Assembly (NCBI RefSeq): GCF_020882245.1
Contig: NC_083600.1
Coordinates: forward strand, 19,964,001-20,028,000
DNA length: 64,000 nucleotides
Reading direction: 5' to 3'
DNA from: Rhopalosiphum padi
Lineage: Eukaryota; Arthropoda; Insecta; Hemiptera; Aphididae
Position 1 is the first letter of the stretch, and each line of letters opens with the position of its first letter. Under the pieces are notes generated by a model that saw nothing but the letters and a program-made list of their open reading frames with translations, did no database searches and was not told the DNA's origin. Below, piece by piece: positions 29,173 to 42,749 of this stretch. Position numbers and translations under genes: made by a program.

Positions 29173-30467
29173 ATAAAATTTCACTATAGGAGATATCGGT
29201 TTGGTGATAAAAGACATTGACAAAAGTCATAAATACAAAAATGACTTACCTAGATAAAAATATAAAATAGGGTTTTGAATCTGAGTGTGTAGACATCGTG
29301 TGCAAGGTATCGGACAATAGATTAGGTACCAAATAGATTTGCATTCTCCAAATTGGTATAACTATAACAAAAACTATTGATTTGTCAATTCATTTAAGAA
29401 AGGACAAGAATATCACGTTGGTTGGTGAAGTGTTTGGTCATTTTCTAGCGTGGCCATTATTAGGAGTCAAGGAACTTAGCCCTTAGGTATAAACTTAATT
29501 GTTTGGATCTGTATTTCACTGATTGCATTTTTAGAACGGTTATTTGATGATTCAATGATTGTACTCGTATATGGTTTTGTATTTATTTAAAAAAAAAAAT
29601 AGGATATTTTTCTTTGCCACAAGGTTCTAGTACGGTATTTTTCTGGCTGTAATTCGTACATTGACGCTGTAAAAGGTAACTGTGCAAATCCATGTGTCTG
29701 GTTTAAGGCATAACTGTTCCCAAATGAGTGATAGTTTTGTGCGTAAACAAATTTTTTTTTGATATTTGTGTACAAACCAGTAGGTACTTTCTGTTTTATT
29801 TTTATACGATTAGCTGAGAATAAGGGAATCAAGGTAAGTATACGATATTTTGTTGATTATTGTTTGAGATAGGAAAAAAAGAACTTAATAGTACATTTTG
29901 AATCAACTTGGTTCATTTGGAAATTGCATTGTCTATGTAATTTATCAGCATTTAGTACTTATTTGTATATTAAATTAATTAATCTTATATTTTTTTTTAT
30001 TTGAATAATAAATTCTTGATATTCACAATTCATATATAATATAACTTTGGAAATAATATTTATACGTTACGTGACTATTTCAGATTATTTATTTTTTCAG
30101 TTTTATTTAATATTACGAGTTAATATATATATATATATATATATTAATGACATATTAATTCTCTGGAGGCCACTTAAGAATATTGCGTTTTATTTATTTT
30201 TACCTATATAATCGCATGGTTATCGCAATTAAATATCACAAACTTTCTACTTAAATATTTATTATCATTATACTAGTCAACTGCCGACCCTTTCGAAAAA
30301 ATAAATAGGTACCTAATTTTATTATTTGTTTTTAACATAATGATGAATATGCTTAAAAAATAACAGAACTGTCTGTTTGTTAGTCCGGTGAATATATTGA
30401 GTAAATACACATCTACATTCTATACCTATATAAACCATCTCATTATTAAAATTTTAAAACATTAAAA
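29173..30467. other. Upstream region of the channel gene
   Basis: Contains a donor-like AATCAAGGTAAGTATACG at about 29.83 kb that could end a 5'-UTR exon of the channel gene, but nothing confirms it. Otherwise AT-rich, with a TA repeat. Confidence 0.35.
30123..30144. repeat. (TA)n microsatellite
   Basis: Short TA run about 320 bp upstream of the channel start codon. Confidence 0.9.
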
Positions 30468-33400
30468 ATGACTGAACATAGTTGGTTTCATGAGTATTGT
30501 GTAAAAACAACTTCACATTGTATGCAGTATTTTGTGATGAAGGACAGATCACCAGTAGAAAAGTAAGTTTGTTATAATAAATAAAATTTATATAATTGAA
30601 TAAAAAGTGATGAGTGCTATGAAATTAATAACTAGAATAATCATTTCTAGTGCATGAATTGTAGGAAATGGCAAAAGTACAATCTTTTGTAATAATCAAT
30701 TTTTATTATTAAAGTTTTACATTTTATTGGTAATATGGTATGAAAATAATATGAATAATTAGTTGTTCACATTTGTATTTTATAAAAAGTAGAAAGTTTA
30801 TCATTGGATGATGACCCTTCAATTATTTCTTGAAAAATTCTTTTTTTTTAGATTTGAGTACGTTAATTTTTTATAATTCAAGCACTGTAATGATAAACTT
30901 GTCATCAACCGTTAAATTAATTTATTATTTTTTATAATAATTTTGTTTTAATATTTTTAATATTTATAAACCTTATTTTGTACACATTAAAATATATCTA
31001 TGTTTATTTTTAAACAATATAAGGATAGATATTGAAAAATCATATTGACTTTAACTCACTTACATAATTATAGGTACATACTATACATACAATATTCGTT
31101 CAATTTAGTCTTATGGAAACCAACTTACAATTTTTATAATTTTTTTTTTTTTACAGGAATTTAAAATGTATTAAAAAATGATTGTTTTATATTATTTTTA
31201 AAATTTTATGAATTATTTTAGATTGTTTTGGATTCTGACGTTTCTTTGTATGATATCCATTACGTTTGGAGCTCTGAGAGTTTTGATTTACGTTTGGATT
31301 GATAGTCCAACTATAATATCTATTGAAAATACAGAATCAGCTATTCAAGATATACCTTTTCCATCAATTAATATTTGTCCATCAAACCAACTGCGAAAAT
31401 GGATTTGGGAGAAATACATGAACACAAACAGTTCCTATTGGTAATTTTGTGTATAAATAAATAGGTACCTGATTATTTATAATGTGTGTGATTTCAGTAA
31501 AGTATCATGGAGTGCAGTGTAAAAACAATAAACTTTAAATTATTCAATGGTTAAATTAATTTCTATGCTTTCAACACTAAATTATTAAATACTATGAGAT
31601 TTTAGTGACCTTGAGATATTTAAATAATATACTTACAGCGCATATTAACAGCGTGTTTAGTTGTAAATAATATTTATTTCTTATTAATATTCTAAAATTT
31701 TGATTTTATTTCAATATTATTGTAACTGTATTATAAATTATAGTTATTATAAAACGTTAAAAACAATACTTACCTATTTATTTGTATAGGAACATAATCT
31801 GGTATTATCTATGTAGATACAGGATAAATAAAAAACAAATTAGGAAACCAGCTTGCTCTAAATTAATAAATTATTGTATAAAAAAAACATTCCTGAGTAA
31901 AGAAATTAATAAATGAACATATATTTTTACGATTAGTTTATGTTATTATTACTACCTAGTACCTACATTCTTATTTCTAAAAAAAATTTTGTTTATATGT
32001 GTATATTATATAACTTATATACTACGTTCCACAGAATAGTGTGAATATGTGTGTGATACCTATTAATGTAAATATTCCATTGTAGATATAAATAAAACAA
32101 TAATATAATTAATAGTAAATGAGTCAAGTTTTTACTAATACTTTTTTTTTCTAGTTACAACAAAGTAACTAAAATTGTACATAAAAAAATTTATGTTTAA
32201 TATTAAATTTTATCGAAGTTTAAATTTCAAACATTTAATATGTATATACGTATACGGTTGATAAGAAAATTATAATTATATGTTTTTGATATTTTTAAAT
32301 TGCTAAAAACATATTTTGAGGAAGATTTATTACATTATCAAATCATAATATCGATAGTTAAAAATTGTGTTGACATAAATCGAATATGGTCAGTTAAATG
32401 ATTGTAGTCGTGCATCGTGCTAATTCATACTGTTTATATGCACATTTTAGAATGTATATTTTTGATTGAATTAGTCTTAAATTTGTTGTTTGTTACTTTG
32501 TTAGTAAAATTATGACTGTGTTAATTCTTATTTTAGTTATATTATATTTTTTTTTAGGGAACATCTTCAACAATACCGATCTATTATATGTTCCTTGGAT
32601 GTTTATAATTATGACGTTTCACAAAAGTTTTCAAGAAATTATTTTGATAAGAATTCAATCGCGAAGTTGATTGACGTGAGTATATAATATAGTTTCAACT
32701 TTGTATATTTTTTTCTGTTTTAAAATTGATTCTTATTTATTGTTAAAATACAACTAAACTATGGGCTATACAATTTATACCATACAAATGTGAAATAAAA
32801 TAAAAAATATAATTCTGGATTTTAATGCTTTAATGCTAGAATTGTGCGATTAGCTGTCCAGAAGTATTTCAATCAGATGCTAAATGGGAAAATCTAACCG
32901 TTCCAAATTTTTGTCAGTTTATTCAACCAAAAATGAGCGTACTTGGATTATGTTTTTCGATTAATATGATACCTTCATTTGAAATATTTAAAAATGAATA
33001 TAATCAAAGGTAACTTATTACTATAAATAAAAACTTTTGATTTAAAAAAAGCTATGAATGTCGCTCTGCTGTATAATAGTTTTTGAATTTACTTCGTCAT
33101 TGATTAGATCATTATATTTCAAGGATTCTAAAATGATGAGCACTAAAAAAATAATAATAATACAAATTTAACATCAATGTAAGACCTGCAATATATTCAT
33201 CGTTCTGCTCAAAATCCGAGTATCAATACCATTTAGAACCAAAAGATTATTTACATGTTCGGTCAGTTTTATTATGTACATTTGGTCGACCTTCCCAAGC
33301 CATTCTCTTCTTCTTTTATTCCCATTCACCATTCTTATAATAAACGTGTTGTGTCACAATAACGGTTGAAAAAAACTTAATTCTTCTTATTTCTGTAATG

Positions 33401-36400
33401 TCAATAATTTATTTTGGTTTGTGCACCATATTTAACACTTCCTTATTCGATTGTCTTTCCGTTCATCTGATTTTCATAATTTTTCGCTATGTCCACATCT
33501 CAAATATTTTTATTATTGTTTTGTCCATGATACTTTAAGTTCAGGACTCACTAATATATAATACCGAACTCCAGACAAATGTTTTAACAAACATAGCTTC
33601 CTGTTTTAATCGATAAGTGTCTGCTTGTTAAGAGATTTTGCTTTTTGATGAAAGCTTACTTAATCATAGCTATTCTCCTTTTAATTTTTGTTGTGTATTT
33701 GTTGTTCTACTCGTTATAGTTATCTAGGTACTAATAACATTTAATAATAATAATTTGTCTTTACCGTGATTTTTTATTAGTAATATTTTTGATTTTTTAG
33801 CATTTATTTTGAATTGTACTTTTCTGTATGATCATCATCACTTTTGAATTTCATTTCAATTTTCAATTTGTGGGCGGGTGGTTCTGATAATAAACAGGAT
33901 CTAGTACCTATCTCAAAAATTGTGAGAAAATAAATATAAGGAAAAATAGGAATTTTTATGCTTCAACAAAATTGATTTCTTTATTTTTTTTTTTGTGGAT
34001 TTGATGTTAAAATTTTGTCGAGATTCGTTAAAATCACAAAAATGTACAAATCACAAGTATTTTTAGTAAAAATTTTATAAAATCTTCAATTGAAAATTTA
34101 GTATAATATTTATCACAAATAAAAGTTAAGTAAACTGAACAAAAAAATCTAAAACTTATAGGTTCAAATATAACTTTTTTACTTATTATATATATATATA
34201 TATATCTTATTGAAGATCAAAATTGGACGAAATAAGGACGATTAATGTGACGTCACGTACGTTATTAATCCTTATCAAAATTTAATTTTGGAACCAAACA
34301 AAAAAAAATACACATTTGAAATGTATATAAAATAAAATAAGGTCGTAAGTTATAGTTTTTTGAAACAGTTAAATCTATTAGAACTATTCACAAAAAAAAA
34401 AAAATAATAAAAATAAAAAAAATACTCTAAACTGTTTTAAATTGTTTTATCAAACAAAATTAATTTAATAATTTATTTTGTATATATTTTAAATAAGCAT
34501 ATTAGTTTGTTTGGATCTAAAACGATCCAATTAATAAAATGTATAACATTATTAACATTTGATAATGCGTATGACGTAGGCACTAATCGAGCGTATTGCA
34601 TATTTAAACGATAAGTAACGATGTTAATTATTTTATTATATTTCAAAAACATTATACCGGGGAATTAAACTCTTATGAGTACTATGAATTTTATTTAATA
34701 TACATAATAATATTTTAATTATATACAAATTAATTTTGAGATATTGCTTTTAACATAACCTGTATAACTTTAATATAACCTAATCACATTGTTTTAGAGT
34801 AAGGTGGTATTGACTTAAAAGTTGATAACAAAAATATAATATTATGGTATAAATATATATTAATCTAATATTATTAGATATCAATAATTAATAATAAAAT
34901 AAATACATTGTTCGCGATAAAATTAAATCAACTTACTGTATTATTAATAGTAAAATCAACTACTTTAATAGAAATATAAAAAAACATTTATGATATAAAT
35001 ATATATAGTGAAATATGATGACAGGTTGTCTATTCATAATCGTTTTTCGTACTTATATATAATGATATATTTATCATTGAATTTTAATATAATATACCCA
35101 TTATAGTAGCCTACACCAGGCGCGTAGCCCCCAGGGGGTGTTATAGGTGTATTAACACCCTCCTCAGCCGTGGAATACTCATAGATTTACATTTTTTCTC
35201 ATAAGCTATTATTTATTCACTTGTTATGCGTTTGTACAATAAAGTATACGTTAAGTTATTAATTTTGTGTGTATAATTTTGTCAATTTATTTCGAATAAC
35301 ACCCCCCCCCCTCCGCACCGCTTTGAAATTCCTGGCTTCACGCCTGGCCTACACGATACTTACTGTACAGTAGAGTGATACTTACTAGGCAACTTTCTTT
35401 GTGATAATCGTGGTAATGTAATATTGTATTATTTTAGGTATTTAAATTTCTTTTCAAAAAACAATACGTTTATTGGTAAAGAGAAATCAAATTGGAATTT
35501 AGATGACGGATACCCACGCAATTCAGAAAATGATCATTTTGTCAACATAAATCCTGCTAGAACAAGTGGTGTTAGTTATTATCATCGTCTTAGATTGATG
35601 ACTAACACGTTGGACCACGAATTTTTGAGTTGTCCATCTGAAAGTTCTTTTTTTGTGCGTAAAAATAATAACTGTTGTGCGCACAACTGCATGTACAATT
35701 TAAATTATAAAAATAAATAGAAAATATTTTATTTTTAAAAAACTCCAATGGAGATTTTGTTGATAAAAATTAACACATCCAGATTTAATAACCCTATCTA
35801 TTTTAAATTACAAATGAAGTGAAAAATCTATTGATATTTTTCTATGCTTGACCGTTTCAAGTTAAAATTTTTACAACATTGTAGAATAATTATCTTTATA
35901 ATAACTATTTCTCTTCTAACGATTTTTATTATTTTGTTTTAATTAATAATTGAATAACCGAAGACATAATTGACATTTCTACAAAATGTTGATATTATCA
36001 TTTTTTATACATGGCATAATTTTCAAAATATTTCGACTCTTCTTTAGTTATTTATTGAAGTTTTAAGTTTTACATTTTTTAGCCTAATTTTTTTGCTTAG
36101 TTAAAAAGTTTAAAAATGTAATACAAAATTCCACTTACATTTTTCTTATAGATATGTAAGTATATAGGAATATTTTTTGTATGAACACTTGAAGTTCAAA
36201 TGTTGATAAAATTCATCAAAATCACAAAAAATTATAAAATTTATAAAATGTGTAATTTGTAAATGTATAAGTTTGAAAATAAATTACAAGGTTCAAAATC
36301 AAATTTTTTTTATAAGCTTTAAAGTTCAAATTTTACATATTTAAACGATGATTAACGATTATTTACTTATAAAAGGTGATTTTAACGCTGTAAATTTGAC

Positions 36401-39400
36401 AGTGTCAACTCAAAAAAATTGACTCGTTGACACAGTTTGTTCACTCTTATAATTATTGCCAGATATTTACGGAAAAATTAAATAAATATGTACTATTCAA
36501 ATCATCTATTGGTTTTATTTAGATTACATTATCTAATCCAGCTGAATACTTTTTGCCCGATCCTCGATCATTCATCACATCGGACACTTATACTAGAATA
36601 CAAATCACTCCGTTCGTGAAAAAAATGAATTCGGCTTTAAAGTGGCGTTCTCCGGAAGTCAGGAAATGCTATTTGCAAAATGAGAGAAAATTATCCATTT
36701 TTCAACAGTATACACAGATGAACTGTAACCATGAATGTGTTTTCAATGAAACTTTTACCATATGCGGCTGTGTTTCTGTCGATATGGCTTGTGAGTATAC
36801 TAATTTATATAATACTTTTCTTTACAATAAAATTTATATTATTGTATTCCATAAGTCTTAGCGCCAACCGGTGTAAAAATTTGTGGTTTGGCGAAAAAAG
36901 AATGTATGATAAAAGTTAGACGTAAGTACTTATAAATGTATGTCTATTAATAAAAGCAACTATATATAATTATCAAGAATTTAGCTACGGTTATTTAAGC
37001 GATAAAAAGATTCTCTTGTTGCTAACTTCGTTATAATATTATACTTTGCTCGCATACAAACAACCGTGTATGGATATATTATGAGGTATGAATAATCCAA
37101 CTCTCAAAATATTGTTTAATTAATTGAGAATACTGTTGAGTCCACAAAAATAGAATTCCTGACGTAAACTAGCGTGAAGGTACTCGCTCTAACTCTTATA
37201 AATCACATCTATAAAACGTCTATCTCGGATCTTCTGTTTAAGTCCTTTCCCTACTGTTCTGGTCAACTGTTGTGCATCGCCGCGTTCCACGGTACGCATT
37301 TCCATGCGTACACGCGATGATCACATATAATTCCTCTTTGTCAAATGATATACGTTTCACACCAAAATCTTTAAATTATAATTACACGTAGTTGAGTTCA
37401 TATAATTTATTAATAATACTGCGTAATTTTTTGCACTCAACACGTTGGATTTTCACAATTTTTACAATATACAAAAGTTTAAGCCACGACTTATACAATT
37501 CTATAACGTATAATGTATATCTATAATGTCGAATAAGTACCGCGATTTCCGACCTACTCCCTCAATGGGTGTTGGATAAAATAGATTTTTTTCATTAATT
37601 ATTTATTGTTGTGTGACTTGTATCTTTCTCTCCCATACTATTATGTTTTAGAACGTGTAAGTAGAGATTCTATTATATTATATGGTATAGACTATAGGAT
37701 ATTAAGATACATTGCATACATAACACGATGACGATAACATTATTCACAATGGAAAGGTGTTCTACAGTGTTCAATAAGGGGAGTTACCCATTTGCGCCAA
37801 AAGAATTAATTCATTTTGAGTATAGTCCATTTGCACCAAAATAAAAAAGGTATGTTTTTTTCGACCACCCCATTTGCGCCAAATTTACCTGTTTAAACAT
37901 TTTACATTAAACAATAAGTTAATTCGTAATTTAAAAGACGTCGTTTCTGTAACGTATAATAAAGTTAAATAATAAGTCTGTCAATAGTAGTGTTAAAAAT
38001 ATACCTAACCCCAAAAAAAATTCACAAGTTAAAAAAAGATTAAAAACTACTTTAAAAGCAATAGAAAATTATAAATTATTTTTAAAATTGACTATGATTT
38101 AAATAAAATTCTAACTATTGTTTATTATTTGTGAAAAAAAAATATTATTTTATTATAATTTCACCAGGTGAATTTGGCGCAAATGGGCGGTCGGAAAAAA
38201 CATACCTTTTTTATTTTGGCGCAAATGGGCTATGCCCTTCAATAAGATTTACTAGGAGGTCGATAATTATTAGGCTTCATTTTATTGACCTGCTTCATAT
38301 AAAATATTAGCTTATCATTTACTACCCAGAGATTGGACCATAAATGTATAACACAAAAATATACGTGCATGGACCGATTGCGTCTAACATAAAATTTTTG
38401 TTTAGGGTCAGTATACCAATTTTGCATTTGTATAACACTTATTAAAATGCTTGAAAATTAAAACTTATTTATTGATTAATTTATTACTGGTTAAAGTGAC
38501 TAGGTATTATATATTTTATAACCAGGGCTCGGAACCCTAACCTGGTTGATGTGGCGTACTTTAATAATCTATGTAAATGACATAGGCTGTACGTAAGCAG
38601 CGTGTCGCATTCGTGTAAACTAGAAAACGTAATACTTACGCCTTTTTGCATGTTCTAACATTTCATAACATTGTATTCTGTATTATTGATAATATTACGC
38701 ATTATATTTATTGACAAAAGTATACGATAGTCTATATTATATTTTACTTACCAATTTATAACATATTACTAGCAACTAGCTGTCTCTGTGAACTTCGTCG
38801 CCCGTACAAAATGCACCAGTGTTAAGTTTGGATGCCTATAATGCTAACAATATATATATAATAATGCTAAACATTTAGCGTAAGGATAACAACCATTTTT
38901 GGTTTTATAATTTGGTGTATAGATGATATCTCTGACATATCAATTTAATTTAAAAATAAAATGATTTATTTATATTATATTATATTATGCATTAATATTC
39001 ACAAAAAATCGGTTAGTGTTTTCATTTATTATATAATAATTATAACTAACTAATACATTTTCCTTAGGTTGTGTAAAATGTTTAGAGCACAATAATTGGT
39101 ATATAAAATGTTACTTTTAGGCGCAATTGGTAAACTGCCAAATATACAAATATGTAACGCTTATTAACTATTTTTTTTTTAATACATAAAAATACAATTT
39201 TTTTTTTTAAATACTATGATACAGAGTTTACAAATTCAAATCTGTTTTCTTTCTTCATCGTATTTTTTAATTTAATTAAGCATATTATTATTTTTTTAAA
39301 TTAAAGTTCGTTTCTTGGCTTTTAATGTTTCCATGATACTAATTTTAATATTAAAACTTCTGATTGAACTTCTAATAAAACTTATATTAAATATTATTTT

Positions 39401-42400
39401 ATAAATATTTAAAATTTAATGATGGCCCATTTACTGTATATTTTTATGAAAAAAGATTCACTACAACCCAATTCTCGGGCGCCCAATTAACATAATATTA
39501 CAGGTTATTCTATTCCATTTACCGATACTTAAACATTTTTATTTTTCTGGACAATTTTATCAAAGAATTTTTTTAATTTTCAAAAATTTAATCGTGGAAA
39601 TTTTATGTCGGAAATTTTAACATATAAATGTTTTTAGCCTAGTTCCAACTTCTTTTTGGTAATCCTGGGTCAGGTGAGTTATATAGCGTTATATTTTCTC
39701 GTTACAACATCAAGGTTATCTCTAACAACTGATACATAATATGATTAGTAATTACGTTACCATCCATAGGAACAAGAAAAATAAAACGACCCTCAACATT
39801 TATACAAAATATTTAAAAAAATAATATCATTATAGTTCTAAATCTAAAATAATATTTCCACTATCTATAGTACTTATACAATTATACCAAATACAATTTT
39901 TAATGCATTACATGATAACCAGCATCCAGCTTACTATTGTAGAAAAGTAAAATAGTAATAAAGTAGTAAATGATATAGTTATATTTTGAAAAAATACGTT
40001 TGCGATAAATGACTCGTATTTTATAATTATTTTAAGAAATACAATTTAAAATAGTTATTATTTGTATACAGAAGCATCCTATCTGCCGGAAATGCAAATA
40101 ATATGCAAATGTTTGCCAACGTGCTCTGTGGTCGAATATGAAATAACATATGCGTCTCACTACGATGATTGGACTTATATGAAAACAACGAATATAGTAA
40201 AGAATAAGTACGTAAGAAACCATCGTTTATCTTTCACATAATACATGAATTTACATTTATACATAGATAGGAGATAGCTACACGCCTACACATTGTAATT
40301 TTATTGCATGCTATTTAATAACGAACATAATTTGTTTTTAGTTCTAGAGGTGCTACGATTGAATTCGTTTTCAAAAAACCTTATTTCACAGCATATATAG
40401 CCACATCGTTTGTAGACTTGGACTCTATAATAAGTAAGTTATTAAAACAAACAATCGAGAACTTAAACTGTTCTGTAGTAAGGCAGCATGCAGTGGTCTA
40501 GTATACATAAGTCTCATTGAATGGGGTCTAGTATTGGGTCTGCAATAATTTGTGTACACTTTGAAAGTGATAAATTGAGTCCCGCGGAAAAAAAAGTAGT
40601 AAATCGGATCACATAGTATGTGAAAGTACTTGAAACTTATCTTGATTTGTTAATTTAATTTTGATATATAATTAAAATAATAAAAAACTATTTTGTAAAT
40701 TAATAACTTAAACAATTTATACTATGATTATTAAATATATATATATGTTACCGGAAATGTTGACAATTTAGGAAATGACGACAATTCCTAGTAAATATTG
40801 ACAATTTCTAAAAGCGGAAGGCAATGTTATCACCGCCTAGGAATTGTCATCATTTCCTTAGTTTATTAGGCAATGTTATCATTAGGGCCCGAAATTTGAT
40901 GATCTAAAAATATACATTAAAAAAATGCATAAAATGACATTTTTTTATTTATTTATTTTATAAAATGATATTAAAAATGTATATTTTACTGTAAAAATTA
41001 ATAAATATTGTTTCGATACAAATTATAATTATTATAAATTAATTAAATAAAACTATATATTATAGTCCTTTACACTCTCTATATAGTAGACACTATCGGA
41101 CTAATAATGCTGTCGAACTCATATTAAATGAGAAACGGTGATACACGGGTATATAAAATAAACTTATAAAATTATTTTATATATCTATGCGGAGACATGA
41201 AATTATATCAAACACGGGTTTATGTCGATTGCGATAACCATATGTACACAAGATCAGAAATAAATCCTTGCAAAGCAAATTTATTGGATCTAAGTACTGT
41301 TTTAAAATCGGCAGGTCAAACAGAAAAACCATTATCACTTCGGGAGGCAGCTACTGTAAATAGTATTTCAGGGGCACAAGGATATACCCGATGTCAATGT
41401 AAGACAAAATGCAAGACGAACAGGTGTGCTTGCAGATCGGCATCTAGAATTTGTAATTCTAAATGTCATGGAAGTTTGCCATGTGAAAATAAAAATGAGT
41501 AACTAAGTTGCAAATCATAAAAACATTTTAAAAAGCTTAAATTACATAAATTAAAATGTTAAAAAAATTCTTGTTTATTTATTGATTATTTATTAAGGTG
41601 ATACTAGATTAATTAATAATTATGTTTGATAAAAGTAATATTTAAATAAGTCAGATTAAATTTAAAAAATCTGGCATCTTTGCCTACTATCGTTAGGAAA
41701 TGATAACATATACTAGGCGATGATATCATTTCCTTCCGATTTTAGGAATTGTCAACATTTACTAGGAATTGTCATCATTTCCTAAATGTCAACATTTCCG
41801 GTAACATATATATATATAAATTATTGATTTGATTTTTAATAACGTTTATATCAATAATCTAAATCTAATGAAGTTCACTAAAATGAATTATAAATGTTTT
41901 AAATATGAGTTAACGGATAAATCGTTATAAGAAACAAGCGAAAATAAAATGTATAGTTCAGCATCCATTTCAAATTATTGTTCATATGTTCTACTATATT
42001 TGATATTGAAAGTATTTTATAAATATTTTCGTTTTCGTTAGATTAAACATCTGAGATCATGATAATTGATTCGATGACAAAATAAACCAATGATAAGATT
42101 ATGATCCGGCTATTATATTATGTATTTATATTAAGCCTATTTATCAATTAATTTATTGTATTTTTTAGTTATCTCGTCACTCGAATATTGATGTTTACAC
42201 TTCTCATCCCTCTCAAAAATGGTCGATTAACATAATCGTCATAATTGTTTAAATTGTAAATTTTTATAGGTACCGCTATAACTATACATCGAACTATTAT
42301 CATTATGAACATAATGGATTTTGAAACTTTTAGCGATAGCTATATGGTAGGTATTATTAATTTACGTTATTTTGTTGCAGGTAATATTGGTGGATTAATA

Positions 42401-42499
42401 AGTTTATGTTTGGGATTAAATTTAATTAACTTATTCGAAATATTATATATCATAGTTAAAATGGTCGGTAACTACATTGTACACATGTTTGATAAGTAG
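30468..42499 (+). CDS. Pickpocket-type DEG/ENaC sodium channel subunit, 10 exons, 497 aa
   Basis: Exons: 30468-30562, 31222-31440, 32558-32675, 32840-33009, 35438-35654, 36523-36790, 36862-36921, 40072-40207, 40342-40433, 42381-42499 (1,494 nt including stop). All junctions are GT-AG and the phases agree throughout. The product is an amiloride-sensitive-channel family subunit: a trimeric, non-voltage-gated cation channel in the plasma membrane. Visible parts: a short cytosolic N-terminus, TM1 about residues 33-57, and the post-TM1 block PFPSINICPSNQ. The Cys-rich extracellular domain has LGLCFSIN, NPAEYFLPDP and an ECVFNETFTICGCVS block, then KICGLAKKEC and CKCLPTCSVVEY. TM2 is residues 462-484 (GGLISLCLGLNLINLFEILY). 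Odd points: the usual His-Gly gating motif reads His17-Cys18, and the selectivity-filter position G-x-S reads Gly470-Leu-Asn472. The length is normal for insect PPKs. The family is certain; the subfamily, ligand and conductance are unknown. Confidence 0.93.
35117..35346. mobile_element. 230-bp hAT-like MITE in channel intron 4
   Basis: An exact 8-bp duplication GCCTACAC flanks it (35109-35116, 35347-35354). The termini are CAGGCGCGTAGCC and, inverted, CAGGCGTGAAGCC. It is GC-rich against its surroundings, with C-runs near the right end. Confidence 0.75.
35655..36522 (+). other. Intron 5 of the channel gene, GTGCGT donor with short read-through ORF
   Basis: Exon 5 ends at Ser-Phe-Phe before GTGCGT. 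Joining it to ITLSNPAEYF in exon 6 restores the family block before the P-x-E motif, so this donor must be used for a full-length protein. If it is not spliced, 22 codons follow before TAG at 35718, giving a channel truncated in the extracellular domain. Confidence 0.6.
37134..37442. mobile_element. Possible solo LTR (309 bp) in channel intron 7
   Basis: The block starts TGTTGAGT and ends ACTCAACA, a perfect 8-bp terminal inverted repeat of the TG...CA type. It is less AT-rich than its flanks and contains TATAAA-like and pyrimidine-rich stretches. No matching 4-6 bp target duplication is visible, so the call is tentative. Confidence 0.35.
37779..38237. mobile_element. 459-bp MITE with 9-bp target duplication, in channel intron 7
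   Basis: Direct repeats TTCAATAAG flank it at 37770-37778 and 38238-38246. The ends are inverted: both read GGG, then CCCATTTGCGCCAAAA. A second internal copy of the arm (AAAAAAGGTATG with TTTGGCGCAAAT) extends the inverted repeat. A 9-bp duplication and G-rich ends suggest the Mutator-like superfamily. Confidence 0.75.
40747..41805 (+). mobile_element. 1.06-kb DNA transposon derivative with 116-bp inverted ends, in channel intron 9
   Basis: The ends begin GTTACCGGAAATGTTGACA and run inward as matching inverted arms (about 40747-40862 and 41690-41805), both built of repeated variants of GACAATTCCTAGTAAAT. TA-repeat DNA lies on both sides, so the target duplication cannot be read. The element carries a 101-codon ORF with a transposase-like Cys tail but no catalytic core, so it is an internally deleted, non-autonomous copy. 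Confidence 0.8.
41197..41502 (+). pseudogene. C-terminal Cys-rich remnant of an integrase-like (KRBA2-type) transposase
   Basis: The 101-residue ORF starts with an ATG after AT-rich filler. It contains PLSLREAATVNSISGAQGY, then a dense Cys block with the pattern C-x-C-x3-C-x4-C-x-C-x6-C-x3-CH. This is the type of zinc-binding tail found in integrase-like DDE transposases related to KRBA2 proteins, which are common in aphid genomes (family knowledge, not searched here). The DDE core is missing. The ORF sits between the inverted arms of the surrounding element, so it is a transposon remnant in a host intron and not a channel exon: it does not share the channel's splice phases. Confidence 0.6.
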
Positions 42500-42749
42500 G
42501 TAATAAGTGATAAGATTTGTACATCTCTTAAAAAACATTGATTAAAATTCACTTTATATTCATATTATATCACTGTATACAAAAACGTTAATGTTTATAA
42601 ATTAATTTCAAAATTTTGTAAAATATTTAAAAGTGACTAAACTATAGGTAATTATTGTTGGATATTGACAGGCATAGCAAATCTATCCCTCATAAGAACC
42701 TATATTGTAATAGTAGAAAAATAAGCCTTCTGGTTATTCTGTGGTGCTG

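Noticed and set aside
29587..29832. 81-codon minus-strand ORF
   Set aside because: No recognisable domain. The segment reads equally well as untranslated sequence upstream of the channel gene.
33060..33560. Less AT-rich part of channel intron 4 considered as a retrotransposon fragment
   Set aside because: No frame gave a recognisable reverse-transcriptase or endonuclease motif.
35424..35720. 98-codon ORF taken as a separate gene
   Set aside because: It is channel exon 5 read through its donor; only 35438-35654 fits the family and the phases.
36731..36919. 62-codon plus-strand ORF overlapping channel exons 6 and 7
   Set aside because: Out-of-frame shadow of the channel exons.
40032..40223. 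63-codon minus-strand ORF
   Set aside because: Antisense shadow of channel exon 8.
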